NCBI GenBank assembly: GCA_046726375.1
Contig: JBKPAJ010000033.1
Location: forward strand, 1-56,541
Length of the DNA: 56,541 bases
Direction of reading: 5' to 3'
Source: DASPWV01 sp046726375
GTDB taxonomy: Bacteria; Acidobacteriota; Vicinamibacteria; Vicinamibacterales; UBA2999
The notes below the pieces were generated by a model that saw only the letters and a program-made list of their open reading frames with translations, was not told the origin of the DNA and did no database searches. Of this stretch, positions 1-8,138 are shown in pieces (the first letter of the stretch is position 1; every line of letters starts with the position of its first letter). A program made the translations under genes and the position numbers.

Positions 1-1128
1 GTGATGTTGTCGTGCGGCGAGGCGTCCGGCGATCTGTACGCCGGCGCGTTGATCGACGCCCTGCGCGCGCACGATCCCTCCGTCGACGTCTTCGGTCTCG
101 GCGGCGACCGCTTTCGCGCTGCGGGTGGGCGCGCGATCGGCGATTTTCATGGCCTCGCGGTGACCGGTCTCGTCGAAGCGCTGCGCGTGCTGCCCGATTC
201 CTACGCGATGTACCGCAGGCTCGTCGAGGCAGCCGAGCGTGAACGGCCCGACGTTCTCGTTCTCATCGACTATCCCGATTTCAACTTCCGTCTCATGACC
301 GCCGTCCGTCGTCTGGGCGTGCCCATTGTCTATTACGTCAGCCCGCAACTCTGGGCATGGCGTCCCGGGCGGATGCAGACGATGAAGACGACGGTCGATC
401 GCGTGCTGCCGATTTTTCCGTTCGAGGAAGAGCTCTATCAACGGGAAGGCGTCGATGTGCGGTTCGTCGGGCATCCGTTGATCGATCTCGCAAACACCAC
501 GACGTCACGCGATGCCTTTCTAAAGAGCGTGGATCTCGATCCGGCCAAAGCGGTTGTGGCGCTTCTTCCCGGGAGCCGGGCCAACGAGTTGAACCGGCTT
601 GTGCCGATCCTGGCTGCCGCGGTCCCGCGGATCGCGTCTGCCGTGCGCGGCACTCAGTTCATCGTCGCGCGAGCGCCTCACCTCGTCGACTCGTTCTTCG
701 CGCCCTTCCACGGCGTGGGCGCGGCTGTACGCGTTGTCGAGGGACGAACCGACGACGTGCTGGCGGCGTGTGACGCCGTGGTGACGGCCTCGGGCACCGC
801 GACGGTGCAGGCGGCCCTGCACGACAAGCCGATGGTGGTCGTGTACCGTCTCTCTCCGTTGACCTACAAGTTAGGGAAGCCGTTGGTGCGTGTGTCGAAC
901 TACAGCATGGTCAATCTGGTCGCCGGCGAGCGCGTGGTCGAGGAGCTGATTCAGGAGGCGTGCACGCCGGACGCGGTTGCACGTGAAACGATCGATCTGC
1001 TGACGAATGCCGCGCGAGTGGCCGAGATGAAGGAGCAGTTGGCCACCGTGCGCGAAAAGCTCGGTGGTCCTGGCGCCAGCAGCCGTGCTGCCGCCGCGAT
1101 TCTGGAAGTCGCCAGTAAATCAACATGA
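1..1128 (+). CDS. lpxB: Lipid-A-disaccharide synthase LpxB, 5' partial
   Basis: Inverting glycosyltransferase (GT19) that joins UDP-2,3-diacylglucosamine to lipid X to make the lipid A disaccharide at the inner face of the inner membrane. Family hallmarks visible: GEASGDLYAGAL at the very N-terminus, YVSPQLWAW near residue 115, LLPGSRANEL near 190, and the UDP-binding ASGTATVQAAL near 265. The reading frame is open from base 1 and usual LpxB proteins carry a few residues before the GEASGD motif, so the true start is probably just outside the window. The stop overlaps the next start as ATGA, showing translational coupling to exported proteins downstream. This gene implies an LPS-bearing outer membrane. 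Confidence 0.95.
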   Translation: MMLSCGEASGDLYAGALIDALRAHDPSVDVFGLGGDRFRAAGGRAIGDFHGLAVTGLVEALRVLPDSYAMYRRLVEAAERERPDVLVLIDYPDFNFRLMTAVRRLGVPIVYYVSPQLWAWRPGRMQTMKTTVDRVLPIFPFEEELYQREGVDVRFVGHPLIDLANTTTSRDAFLKSVDLDPAKAVVALLPGSRANELNRLVPILAAAVPRIASAVRGTQFIVARAPHLVDSFFAPFHGVGAAVRVVEGRTDDVLAACDAVVTASGTATVQAALHDKPMVVVYRLSPLTYKLGKPLVRVSNYSMVNLVAGERVVEELIQEACTPDAVARETIDLLTNAARVAEMKEQLATVREKLGGPGASSRAAAAILEVASKST

Positions 1129-1691
1129 GTCGACTCGCCGCTTTTCTGATTGCCGTCGCGCTCGCCGTTCCTGCCCACGCGCTCACGCTGACGCCCGTCA
1201 CGTTCGAAGAGATCGTTGCGGAGGCGACAGCCGTGGTGTATGCGCGGGTCGCGGAAGTGCGCGGCCGCTGGACCGCAGATCGCCGCGCGATCGAGAGCAT
1301 CGTCGCGCTCGATGCGCTGCGGTATTTCAAAGGCGATCTCGGCGAGCACGTCGCGATTCGCCTTCCTGGCGGTGAGGCGGGTGGCTTCGTCAACGTGCTG
1401 TCTGGTGTGCCCGTGCTGCATGAAGGAGATCTGGTCGTTCTCTTCCTCGGATCGAAGGGCCCGGTCATGCCGTCGATCGTTGGCCTGACGCAGGGTGTGT
1501 TCCGCGTTGCCGTGGATCCTCGAGCGGGCACCGCGCTCGTCACGCCGCCGCCGCTCAAGGCCAGCGCGGCGGGTCGCGTGATTCGCGGCGCCGCCAATCG
1601 CCGGGCACTGACGCTCGACGCCTTTGCCGCGGAAGTCGCAAACATCTCACGGAGTGGCGCAGCTCTCGCTGCGCCTCAGAAACGCCGTTGA
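1125..1691 (+). CDS. Exported protein of unknown function
   Basis: 188 residues with a clear signal peptide (hydrophobic LAAFLIAVALAVPAHA, AxA cleavage near residue 19). The mature part begins LTPVTFEEIVAEATAVVYARV and continues with alternating beta-type sequence; no catalytic motif is visible. It starts in a 4-bp overlap with lpxB (ATGA) and ends in a 4-bp overlap (TTGA) with the matrixin gene, so the three are very likely one transcript. The family is not recognised. The coupling suggests an envelope protein co-translated with the downstream protease, perhaps its partner or substrate; that is inference only. Confidence 0.7.
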   Translation: MSRLAAFLIAVALAVPAHALTLTPVTFEEIVAEATAVVYARVAEVRGRWTADRRAIESIVALDALRYFKGDLGEHVAIRLPGGEAGGFVNVLSGVPVLHEGDLVVLFLGSKGPVMPSIVGLTQGVFRVAVDPRAGTALVTPPPLKASAAGRVIRGAANRRALTLDAFAAEVANISRSGAALAAPQKRR

Positions 1692-2680
1692 ACCGCCTAC
1701 TCACGCTCGCCCTTATCGTTCTCATCGCCACTTGTTCGCCACGCCCCGCATTCGCGTACCTGAAATACGGAGTGCGCATCGGCAACAACACGGTGTCGGT
1801 GAAGTGGAACCAGCTGCCGATTCGGTACTTCGTAACGGATCGCGGAACCGCGGACGTTCCGGTCGACGCGCTCGTCGCCGCGATTGGGCGCGCGTTCGGT
1901 AGGTGGCAGCAAGTGGCGAGTGCGTCGGTGAGAGCTCAATTTCAGGGCACCACGATCGTGCCGCCCGGTTTCGAAGATGGCCGCACCACGCTTGGGTTCC
2001 TGGATCGGCCGGATCTCGACCGCGTGCTCGGCTCGACCAGCTTTCTGCTCGACGGCACCACCGGCGAGATCATCGAAGCGGACATCTTTTTCAACACACG
2101 TTTCACCTGGTCGACGGCGGCGGGGGGCGAAGCCGGTCGCGTCGATCTGGAATCGGTCGCGCTACATGAAATTGGGCATCTCCTTGGCCTTGGTCACTCC
2201 GCGCTCGGCGAAACCGAGATCGTGGGCGGTGGGCGACGCGTCGTGGGATCGGGCGCAGTGATGTTTCCAATCGCGATGTCGCCCGGTTCGATCGCCGATC
2301 GCGTCCTCCAGCCGGATGACATTGCCGGCATCAGCGAGCTCTATCCCGCCGCCGGCTTTCTCGACGAGCACGGCAGCATCAGCGGCACCGTTGTTAAAAA
2401 CGGCTCCGGTGTATTCGGTGCGCACGTGGCCGCGTTCAATATGCAGACCGGCGAAATCATCGGCAACTTCACCCTCAACGAACGCGGCGAATTCGTGATC
2501 TTCGGCCTTCCCGAAGGTGTGTACGTTGTACGCGCCGAACCGTTGGACGACGTCGACCTGGACGGGTTTTTCACGAGACCTGTGGACGTGAATTTCCGAG
2601 TCAAGTATGGCGGCCGGTTGATGGCTGTTCCGCGTGGCGGCGGTGTTGGACCGATCGAGATTGCCGTGAACCCGAAATGA
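1688..2680 (+). CDS. Secreted matrixin-family zinc metalloprotease
   Basis: 330 residues. A signal peptide (LALIVLIATCSPRPAFA) precedes a metzincin-type domain with the zinc motif HEIGHLLGLGH near residues 159-169 (HExxHxxGxxH), followed by a VMFP segment at about 192 that fits the Met-turn. The C-terminal third (about 230-320) contains a carboxypeptidase-regulatory-like beta-sandwich (SGTVVKNGSGVFGAHV, FGLPEGVYVVRAEP). Start is TTG at 1688, chosen because it overlaps the upstream stop and opens directly into the signal peptide. Expected role: extracytoplasmic proteolysis. The next gene overlaps by 4 bp (ATGA). Confidence 0.85.
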   Translation: MNRLLTLALIVLIATCSPRPAFAYLKYGVRIGNNTVSVKWNQLPIRYFVTDRGTADVPVDALVAAIGRAFGRWQQVASASVRAQFQGTTIVPPGFEDGRTTLGFLDRPDLDRVLGSTSFLLDGTTGEIIEADIFFNTRFTWSTAAGGEAGRVDLESVALHEIGHLLGLGHSALGETEIVGGGRRVVGSGAVMFPIAMSPGSIADRVLQPDDIAGISELYPAAGFLDEHGSISGTVVKNGSGVFGAHVAAFNMQTGEIIGNFTLNERGEFVIFGLPEGVYVVRAEPLDDVDLDGFFTRPVDVNFRVKYGGRLMAVPRGGGVGPIEIAVNPK

Positions 2681-3369
2681 CGCGCGCGTTGCTCATTTCG
2701 GTTGCGATCATCGCCGTGGCGGGTGATGCCGTGGCTCAAGATTCGGATCCCGCGCTGCGCGCGCATCGACTCACCCTGTCCGCCGGCCTCACCTGGCTGA
2801 GCGGCTATGGGATTGGCGGCAACACGGCTGGGCTGCGTCGCAACGAAACCGGAACGCTGACGCCGGGATCGTTCACGCTGTTCGCCGCGGATGCGTCGTT
2901 TGCGCATGCGCCCGGCTTCGAGGCGCGCATTGGCTATGCATTGACACGCACGCTCGCCATCGAGTTCGGCAGCGCCTACGTGCATCCGCGTCTCGCGGTC
3001 GACATCACCGACGATCAGGAGTCATCGCCGGTCACTCTGTCCGACGAGCGCGTGTCGCAATACACGCTCGACGCGAGCGTTGTCTGGCAGGTTTCCCGGC
3101 TGCCGCTCGGCAGCCACGCCAGGCCGTATGTGACCGCAGGCGGCGGCTACCTGCGCCAGCTCTACGAAGATCGTGTCAAGCTCGAGTCGGGCCAGGTCAT
3201 CAACGTGGGCGGCGGTGTTCGGTACTGGCTGCGTGGCGGCGATGCTGCACGCCGCGCGGTCGGGGTGCGTACGGAGGTTCTCTTGAGAATCCGCAACGGC
3301 GGCATCGACACCGCCGGCAAAACGCGCACGTTCCCGGTTTTTAACGTTTTTGGCTTCGTCGGGTTTTAG
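2677..3369 (+). CDS. Outer-membrane beta-barrel protein
   Basis: 230 residues with a signal peptide ending VAQ near residue 21. The mature chain shows many amphipathic strands with alternating aromatic residues (LTLSAGLTWLSGYG, YTLDASVVWQVSRL, VGVRTEVLLRI) and ends ...FGFVGF; a C-terminal phenylalanine is the usual BAM recognition signal. These features indicate a small (about 8-strand) barrel of the OmpA/OmpX-like shape. It is the last gene of the four-gene overlapping series starting at lpxB, since the next 235 bp are non-coding. No ligand can be predicted. Confidence 0.75.
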   Translation: MTRALLISVAIIAVAGDAVAQDSDPALRAHRLTLSAGLTWLSGYGIGGNTAGLRRNETGTLTPGSFTLFAADASFAHAPGFEARIGYALTRTLAIEFGSAYVHPRLAVDITDDQESSPVTLSDERVSQYTLDASVVWQVSRLPLGSHARPYVTAGGGYLRQLYEDRVKLESGQVINVGGGVRYWLRGGDAARRAVGVRTEVLLRIRNGGIDTAGKTRTFPVFNVFGFVGF

Positions 3370-3389
3370 CCTTAACTCATCTAGACAAC

Positions 3390-3600
3390 TCGGGTCCTTC
3401 CAGATGTACGTTCCATACGTGCGTTCCTCACGTGTGTTCCTCACGCATGTCCACGGTCGTTCCTGACATAGTTCGTAAGACCTTGGTTCACGGTGGTTCT
3501 TGACGGGGTTCGTGACGAACCCGGGAACTCACGTGCGAAACCCCGTGAGGAACGTCAGTGAGGAACCCCCCGTCGGGGATCACGTGATCTATGATCGTGA
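3390..3600. repeat. Intergenic short-unit repeat (GTTCCTCACG) in both orientations
   Basis: Non-coding stretch before acnA. The unit GTTCCTCACG occurs in close succession around 3422-3445, with decayed copies (GTTCCTGACA, GGTTCTTGACG) after it, then as its reverse complement (CGTGAGGAAC) twice around 3544-3565. A short palindrome GGTTCGTGACGAACC lies between the two sets near 3509-3523. The transcript could therefore fold into a long imperfect hairpin. A -10-like TATGAT at 3590-3595 sits nine bases before the acnA start. Confidence 0.7.
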
Positions 3601-3604
3601 GATC

Positions 3605-6292
3605 ATGGCCTCGCTCGATACCTTCAAGACAAAGACATCTCTCACGTCCGGTTCAGAAACGGTTTCAATCTACTGCCTGCAAAAACTCGAGGCAGAGTTC
3701 CCCAACGTCGCGCGTCTGCCGTTTTCGCTGAAAATCCTGCTCGAAAATCTGCTTCGCCGCGAAGACGACGCGTTTGTGAAAGCCGACGACATCGGCGCGC
3801 TGGCATCGTGGGACACTGCGGCGGGCCGGCAAAAGGAAATCTCCTTCATGCCTGCACGCGTACTGCTGCAGGACTTCACCGGCGTCCCGTGCGTCGTCGA
3901 TCTGGCGGCGATGCGCGACGGCATCGTGGCTCTTGGCGGCGATCCCCAGAAAGTCAATCCGCTCCAGCCGGTGGAACTCGTCATCGACCACTCGTTCCAG
4001 GTTGATTACTTCGGCACGCCGAACGCGCTGCGCCTCAACGTGGACCTCGAGTACGAGCGCAATCGCGAGCGCTACATGCTGTTGCGCTGGGCACAGGAGG
4101 CGTTCCGCAATTTCCGTGTGGTGCCGCCGTCCACCGGCATCGTGCACCAGGTGAACATCGAATATCTCGCACGTGTCGTGATGCGCGAGTCCACGGACGG
4201 TGACGCTGTTGCCTACCCCGATACCGTGTTCGGCACCGACTCTCACACCACGATGGTCAACGGTCTCGGCGTGGTCGGATGGGGCGTTGGCGGTATCGAA
4301 GCCGAAGCCGCCATGCTCGGGCAACCGAGCTCGATGCTGATTCCCCCGGTGTTGGGTTGCCACCTGGTGGGCCGCCTCCCTGAAGGAACAACGGCCACCG
4401 ATCTCGTGCTGACCATTACCGAGGCGTTGCGCAAACGGGGCGTCGTCGGAAAGTTCGTGGAGTTCTACGGTCCGGGCTTGAAGCACCTGACAATCGCCGA
4501 CCGCGCCACGCTCGGCAACATGTGTCCGGAATACGGCGCGACCGTTGCCATCTTTCCGATTGACCACATGACGCTCGAGTATCTGCGCCTCACGGGTCGG
4601 GATCCGGATCACGTCAAGTTTGTCGAGGCGTACGCCTGCGCGCAGGGCCTCTTCCGAGGCGATGGCGTGCCGGATCCGAACTACAGCGAGACGATGCAAG
4701 TCAGCCTCGATGCGGTGGAACCGAGCCTCGCCGGCCCACGACGGCCGCAGGATCGGGTTGCCCTCGGCAGGGCCAAGACGTCGTTTGCGAGTGCGCTGCC
4801 GGATCTCAAAAAGGGCGTCAAGACAGCGTCAGCCGGCAGCGGCGTCGCCGTCGCCACCGAGACCGTGCTCGATCACGGCTCGGTGGTGATCGCCTCGATC
4901 ACGAGCTGCACGAACACATCGAATCCGAGCGTGATGATTGGCGCCGGCCTGCTCGCGAAGAAAGCGGTTGCCCGGGGGTTGAACCGCATGCCGTGGGTCA
5001 AGACCAGCCTCGCGCCCGGATCAAAAGTGGTCACCGACTACCTGGCAAAAGCCGGGCTGCAGCCGTTTCTCGATCAACTGGGCTTCAACCTCGTTGGCTA
5101 CGGCTGCGCGACGTGCATTGGGAACAGTGGACCCCTTCCCGACGAGGTTGCCGCAGAAGTTCGCGAACGAGGCCTCGTCGTCTGCGCGGTGCTGAGCGGC
5201 AATCGCAACTTCGAAGGCCGCATTCAGCAGGACGTGCGCGCGAATTACCTGGCCTCGCCCCCGCTCGTGGTGGCGTACGCACTCGCGGGCACGATGAACA
5301 TCGACCTCACGCGCGAGCCTCTCGGTAAGTCGACAGACGGCACCCCGGTCTACCTCAGGGACATCTGGCCGAGCGAGCTGGAGGTTCAACAGGCGATGGT
5401 CGCCGCCGTGAGCGATGCCGCGTTCCGGCGGGAATATGCGAAGGTGTTCGATGGCGACGAGCGCTGGCGCGCGCTTCCGGTCCCGACCGGGGCGGGTTTT
5501 GCGTGGGACGAGCAGTCCACGTATATCCGTCGCCCACCCTTCCTCGAGAATCTCAGCATGAGCCCCTCGGCGCGTGCGGACATCACCGGGGCGCGTGCGC
5601 TGGCGCTGCTCGGCGACAGCATCACAACCGATCACATCTCGCCGGCCGGATCGATTCGCGCGGACAGCCCGGCGGGCAAGTATCTGATCGAGCACGGGGT
5701 CGAGCCGAAGGACTTCAACTCGTACGGCGCGCGGCGCGGCAATCACGAAGTAATGGTGCGCGGCACGTTCGCCAACACGCGGCTGCGCAATCAGCTTGCG
5801 CCTGGAACGGAAGGTGGCGTCACTACCTATCAGCCCGGCACGACGGTGTTGAGCATTTACGACGCGGCGACGTTGTATCAAAAGCACAACGTCCCGTTGA
5901 TCGTGCTCGCCGGCAAGGAGTACGGCTCCGGATCGTCGCGCGACTGGGCCGCGAAGGGCACGCTGCTGCTGGGGATCGGTGCGGTGATTGCAGAAAGCTT
6001 CGAGCGCATTCATCGCAGCAATCTCGTGAACATGGGCGTGCTGCCGCTGGAGTTCAAAGCGGGCGAGTCGATCGCGAAGCTGCGACTGACCGGTCGCGAG
6101 GTGTTCGACTTGGTCGGCACGGGTCCGGCGCTACGGCCGAGGGCTGACGTGGAGGTGCGTGCGGCCGGCGAGGACGGCGCCGTCCGCACGTTCACCGTGA
6201 CCGCACGCATCGACACGCCCGAGGAACTCACGGCGTACTCGCAGGGCGGCATTCTTCCATACGTGCTGAGACAATTAGTGAAGCGACAATGA
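3605..6292 (+). CDS. acnA: Aconitate hydratase A
   Basis: TCA-cycle enzyme isomerising citrate to isocitrate through a [4Fe-4S] cluster. From ATG 3605 the protein has 895 residues, matching AcnA/IRP-type aconitases. An upstream in-frame ATG at 3500 would add 35 residues encoded by the intergenic repeat and was rejected. Visible motifs: SITSCTNTSNPSVM (first cluster cysteine), GYGCATCIGNSGPL (the CxxC pair), GTDSHTTMVNGLGVVGWGVGG in the N-terminal half, and the C-terminal swivel domain with YGSGSSRDWAAKG. The stop overlaps the start of queG by 4 bp (ATGA). The gene is intact. Confidence 0.97.
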   Translation: MASLDTFKTKTSLTSGSETVSIYCLQKLEAEFPNVARLPFSLKILLENLLRREDDAFVKADDIGALASWDTAAGRQKEISFMPARVLLQDFTGVPCVVDLAAMRDGIVALGGDPQKVNPLQPVELVIDHSFQVDYFGTPNALRLNVDLEYERNRERYMLLRWAQEAFRNFRVVPPSTGIVHQVNIEYLARVVMRESTDGDAVAYPDTVFGTDSHTTMVNGLGVVGWGVGGIEAEAAMLGQPSSMLIPPVLGCHLVGRLPEGTTATDLVLTITEALRKRGVVGKFVEFYGPGLKHLTIADRATLGNMCPEYGATVAIFPIDHMTLEYLRLTGRDPDHVKFVEAYACAQGLFRGDGVPDPNYSETMQVSLDAVEPSLAGPRRPQDRVALGRAKTSFASALPDLKKGVKTASAGSGVAVATETVLDHGSVVIASITSCTNTSNPSVMIGAGLLAKKAVARGLNRMPWVKTSLAPGSKVVTDYLAKAGLQPFLDQLGFNLVGYGCATCIGNSGPLPDEVAAEVRERGLVVCAVLSGNRNFEGRIQQDVRANYLASPPLVVAYALAGTMNIDLTREPLGKSTDGTPVYLRDIWPSELEVQQAMVAAVSDAAFRREYAKVFDGDERWRALPVPTGAGFAWDEQSTYIRRPPFLENLSMSPSARADITGARALALLGDSITTDHISPAGSIRADSPAGKYLIEHGVEPKDFNSYGARRGNHEVMVRGTFANTRLRNQLAPGTEGGVTTYQPGTTVLSIYDAATLYQKHNVPLIVLAGKEYGSGSSRDWAAKGTLLLGIGAVIAESFERIHRSNLVNMGVLPLEFKAGESIAKLRLTGREVFDLVGTGPALRPRADVEVRAAGEDGAVRTFTVTARIDTPEELTAYSQGGILPYVLRQLVKRQ

Positions 6293-7479
6293 TCTCCGCG
6301 GACGCCATCAAAGACCGGGCCCGCACGATCGGCTTCGATCTGGTTGGCGTCGCGCCTGCAACCGCACTCCCGGAACTGACTCGTCTGCGCGAATGGCTCG
6401 ATCACGGCTACGCGGGCGAGATGATTTACCTGCACAAGTCGGCCGACACCCGCGCCGACATTCGTAAGTTCCTGCCATCGGCGCGGTCGGTGATCGTCAC
6501 CGGCACTGTCTATTACACAGATGGCGGACCTAACCGCCTTCGCCAGGGCGACGGCGGCCTCGCCGAACCGTTCGCGGGGGCGGAAGGTCCGCCGTTACAT
6601 GAGATATTCGATGATGCCGGCCCGAAGGGCGCGCCGCTGCACGAGCGATCTGATCAAATATCAATCGCGCGGTATGCCTGGGGCGAGGACTATCACATCG
6701 TCCTCGCGGAGCGCCTCGAGTCGCTCGTGAACTGGATGCGCGAGCAACACGGCGCGCCGTTCGACGCGGCGATTTTCGTCGACAAGCATCACGTGCAGGA
6801 GCGTGTCTTTGCGACGTACGCCGGTCTTGGCTGGATCGGCAAGAACACCTGCCTCATCAATCCCACGCTCGGGTCGTATCTGTTTCTCGCCGGGATCGCG
6901 ACGAGTCTGGAGCTCACTCCTGACCAGGGCGTTGCCGATCAATGCGGGTCGTGCACGCTGTGCATTGATTCGTGCCCCACTGGTGCGCTGATCGACCCGT
7001 ACGTAATGGATGCGACGCGCTGCATCTCGTACCTGACGATCGAGCTTGGCGGCGCGATTCCGGAGCATCAGCGGGCGGGGATCGGCAATCACGCGTTCGG
7101 CTGCGACATCTGCCAGGACGTGTGTCCCTGGAACCTGGCGCCGCTCGCCACGCTGGACGAGGCGTGGGCGCCACGCGCGGGACGAGCGGCGCCTAAGGCG
7201 GCGGAGCTGTGGCAGCGATCGGATCAGCAGTTGCACGCGCTCGTGAAAGGGAGCGCCATGACACGCACCACGCTGTCGCGACTGCGCCGGAATTTAGCTG
7301 TGACGCTGGGCAATAGCGGTGACGAACGGATGGTGGAAGTGCTCGACCGAGCCGGCGGCGACAGGCGCGGTGCCGCGCCAAGCGCTGAAACGCCGCTCGT
7401 GCAGGAACACGCGCGCTGGGCGAAAGCGAAGCTCAAAGCACTCGACTCCGCAGCACCAGGTCACGCAGGCGACGGCTGA
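6289..7479 (+). CDS. queG: Epoxyqueuosine reductase QueG with an unusual internal insertion
   Basis: Cobalamin- and iron-sulfur-dependent enzyme performing the last step of queuosine synthesis on tRNA. Recognised from DLVGVAPA at the N-terminus, RYAWGEDYH, GLGWIGKNT, and two 4Fe-4S sites: CGSCTLCIDSCPTGAL and CDICQDVCPWN. Length is 396 residues; common QueG proteins are nearer 340-380. The excess lies at about residues 80-121, between TGTVYYT and ISIARYAWG, two segments normally close together. The inserted DNA contains a GC-rich palindrome and encodes glycine/proline-rich sequence. The C-terminal codons run into a repeat of the GCTGAAAGCC type. Confidence 0.93.
   Translation: MISADAIKDRARTIGFDLVGVAPATALPELTRLREWLDHGYAGEMIYLHKSADTRADIRKFLPSARSVIVTGTVYYTDGGPNRLRQGDGGLAEPFAGAEGPPLHEIFDDAGPKGAPLHERSDQISIARYAWGEDYHIVLAERLESLVNWMREQHGAPFDAAIFVDKHHVQERVFATYAGLGWIGKNTCLINPTLGSYLFLAGIATSLELTPDQGVADQCGSCTLCIDSCPTGALIDPYVMDATRCISYLTIELGGAIPEHQRAGIGNHAFGCDICQDVCPWNLAPLATLDEAWAPRAGRAAPKAAELWQRSDQQLHALVKGSAMTRTTLSRLRRNLAVTLGNSGDERMVEVLDRAGGDRRGAAPSAETPLVQEHARWAKAKLKALDSAAPGHAGDG
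6523..6593. repeat. GC palindromic element inserted in frame inside queG
   Basis: GGCGGACC at 6523-6530 is matched by its exact reverse complement GGTCCGCC at 6586-6593. Between them are further short palindromic pieces rich in GCC/GGC. The same GGCGGACC...GGTCCGCC arms occur as compact hairpins at 8081-8101 and 16416-16435, which supports a common element family. Here the arms appear to have been separated by secondary insertions, and the reading frame stays open. Confidence 0.7.
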
Positions 7480-7518
7480 AAGCCGATCGCTGACAGCCGG
7501 TAAGCCGACGGATAGCTG
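7469..7518. repeat. GCTGAAAGCC/GACAGCCG-type short repeat
   Basis: The segment contains GGCTGAAAGCC, GCTGACAGCC, AAGCCGACGG and ATAGCTG in succession, the same vocabulary as the larger repeat at 25562-25706. It covers the end of queG and the leader of yqgE. Confidence 0.55.
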
Positions 7519-7531
7519 TAAGATTGCGTTT

Positions 7532-8080
7532 ATGGGCGACTCCTTTGCGCCAGTGCTGCTCGTCTCCATGCCGCAGATGCTCGATCCGAACTTCGCGCGC
7601 ACCGTCGTGCTGCTCGCGGAGTACGGTACGCATGGTGCATTTGGCCTGGTCGTGAATCGCCAGATGAGCGAGCCGGCGCACGAAGTCATCACGCCCGAAC
7701 CGCCGATGCCCATTCAGAAGGATGTTCGGCTCTTCGTTGGCGGACCCGTCGAGCCGAATCGCGCGTGGGTGCTCACCGGTCACAAGAGTCTGGACCAGGA
7801 GGCGCTTGAAGTGGTCGACGGCGTGTATCTCTCGGCCGCGCCCGACGCGATCAAACGCGCGCTGCAGTCGCAGCCCGATCCACGCATGCGCCTCGTCATC
7901 GGGTACGCCGGCTGGGGCGCGGGGCAGCTGGATAACGAGCTCGCAGCTTCTGCGTGGTTGATGGCGCCAGTAGAACCCGATCTCGTGTTTGACGTGCCGA
8001 TCGAGCGGATGTGGGAGACGGCGATCCGCCGGCTCGGCGCGGATCCGTCGGCGTTGCAGGCGTCCTCCGGCGTGCATTAA
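7532..8080 (+). CDS. yqgE: YqgE/AlgH family protein (DUF179)
   Basis: 182 residues from ATG 7532. The N-terminus APVLLVSMPQMLDPNFARTVVLLAEY and the following GAFGLVVNR are diagnostic of the YqgE/AlgH family. Later conserved parts include FVGGPVEPNRAWVLT, RLVIGYAGWGAGQLDNELA and WLMAPVEPDLVFD. Biochemical role is unresolved in the family (AlgH was linked to alginate regulation in Pseudomonas). Upstream in-frame codons encode the repeat at 7469-7518 and were excluded. There is no Shine-Dalgarno sequence; a -10-like TAAGAT (7519-7524) lies seven bases before ATG. Confidence 0.92.
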   Translation: MGDSFAPVLLVSMPQMLDPNFARTVVLLAEYGTHGAFGLVVNRQMSEPAHEVITPEPPMPIQKDVRLFVGGPVEPNRAWVLTGHKSLDQEALEVVDGVYLSAAPDAIKRALQSQPDPRMRLVIGYAGWGAGQLDNELAASAWLMAPVEPDLVFDVPIERMWETAIRRLGADPSALQASSGVH

Positions 8081-8101
8081 CGGCGGACCGACGGTCCGCC
8101 G
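8081..8101. repeat. Perfect GC hairpin, REP-like
   Basis: CGGCGGACCG and its exact reverse complement separated by one base, immediately after the yqgE stop. No T-tract follows, so it is not a canonical intrinsic terminator. It shares the GGCGGACC arm with elements at 6523 and 16416. Confidence 0.75.
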
Positions 8102-8138
8102 CGGCATGACGAACGCGGCCGCGTAAATACAGCTGCAG

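Noticed and set aside
3665..4699. 344-codon minus-strand open frame inside aconitase
   Set aside because: Shadow of acnA caused by high GC at third positions; no motifs.
8081..8101. Intrinsic terminator after yqgE
   Set aside because: Stem is strong but no T-tract follows, and the same arms occur inside queG, so a repeat element is the better call; the same holds for 16416-16435.
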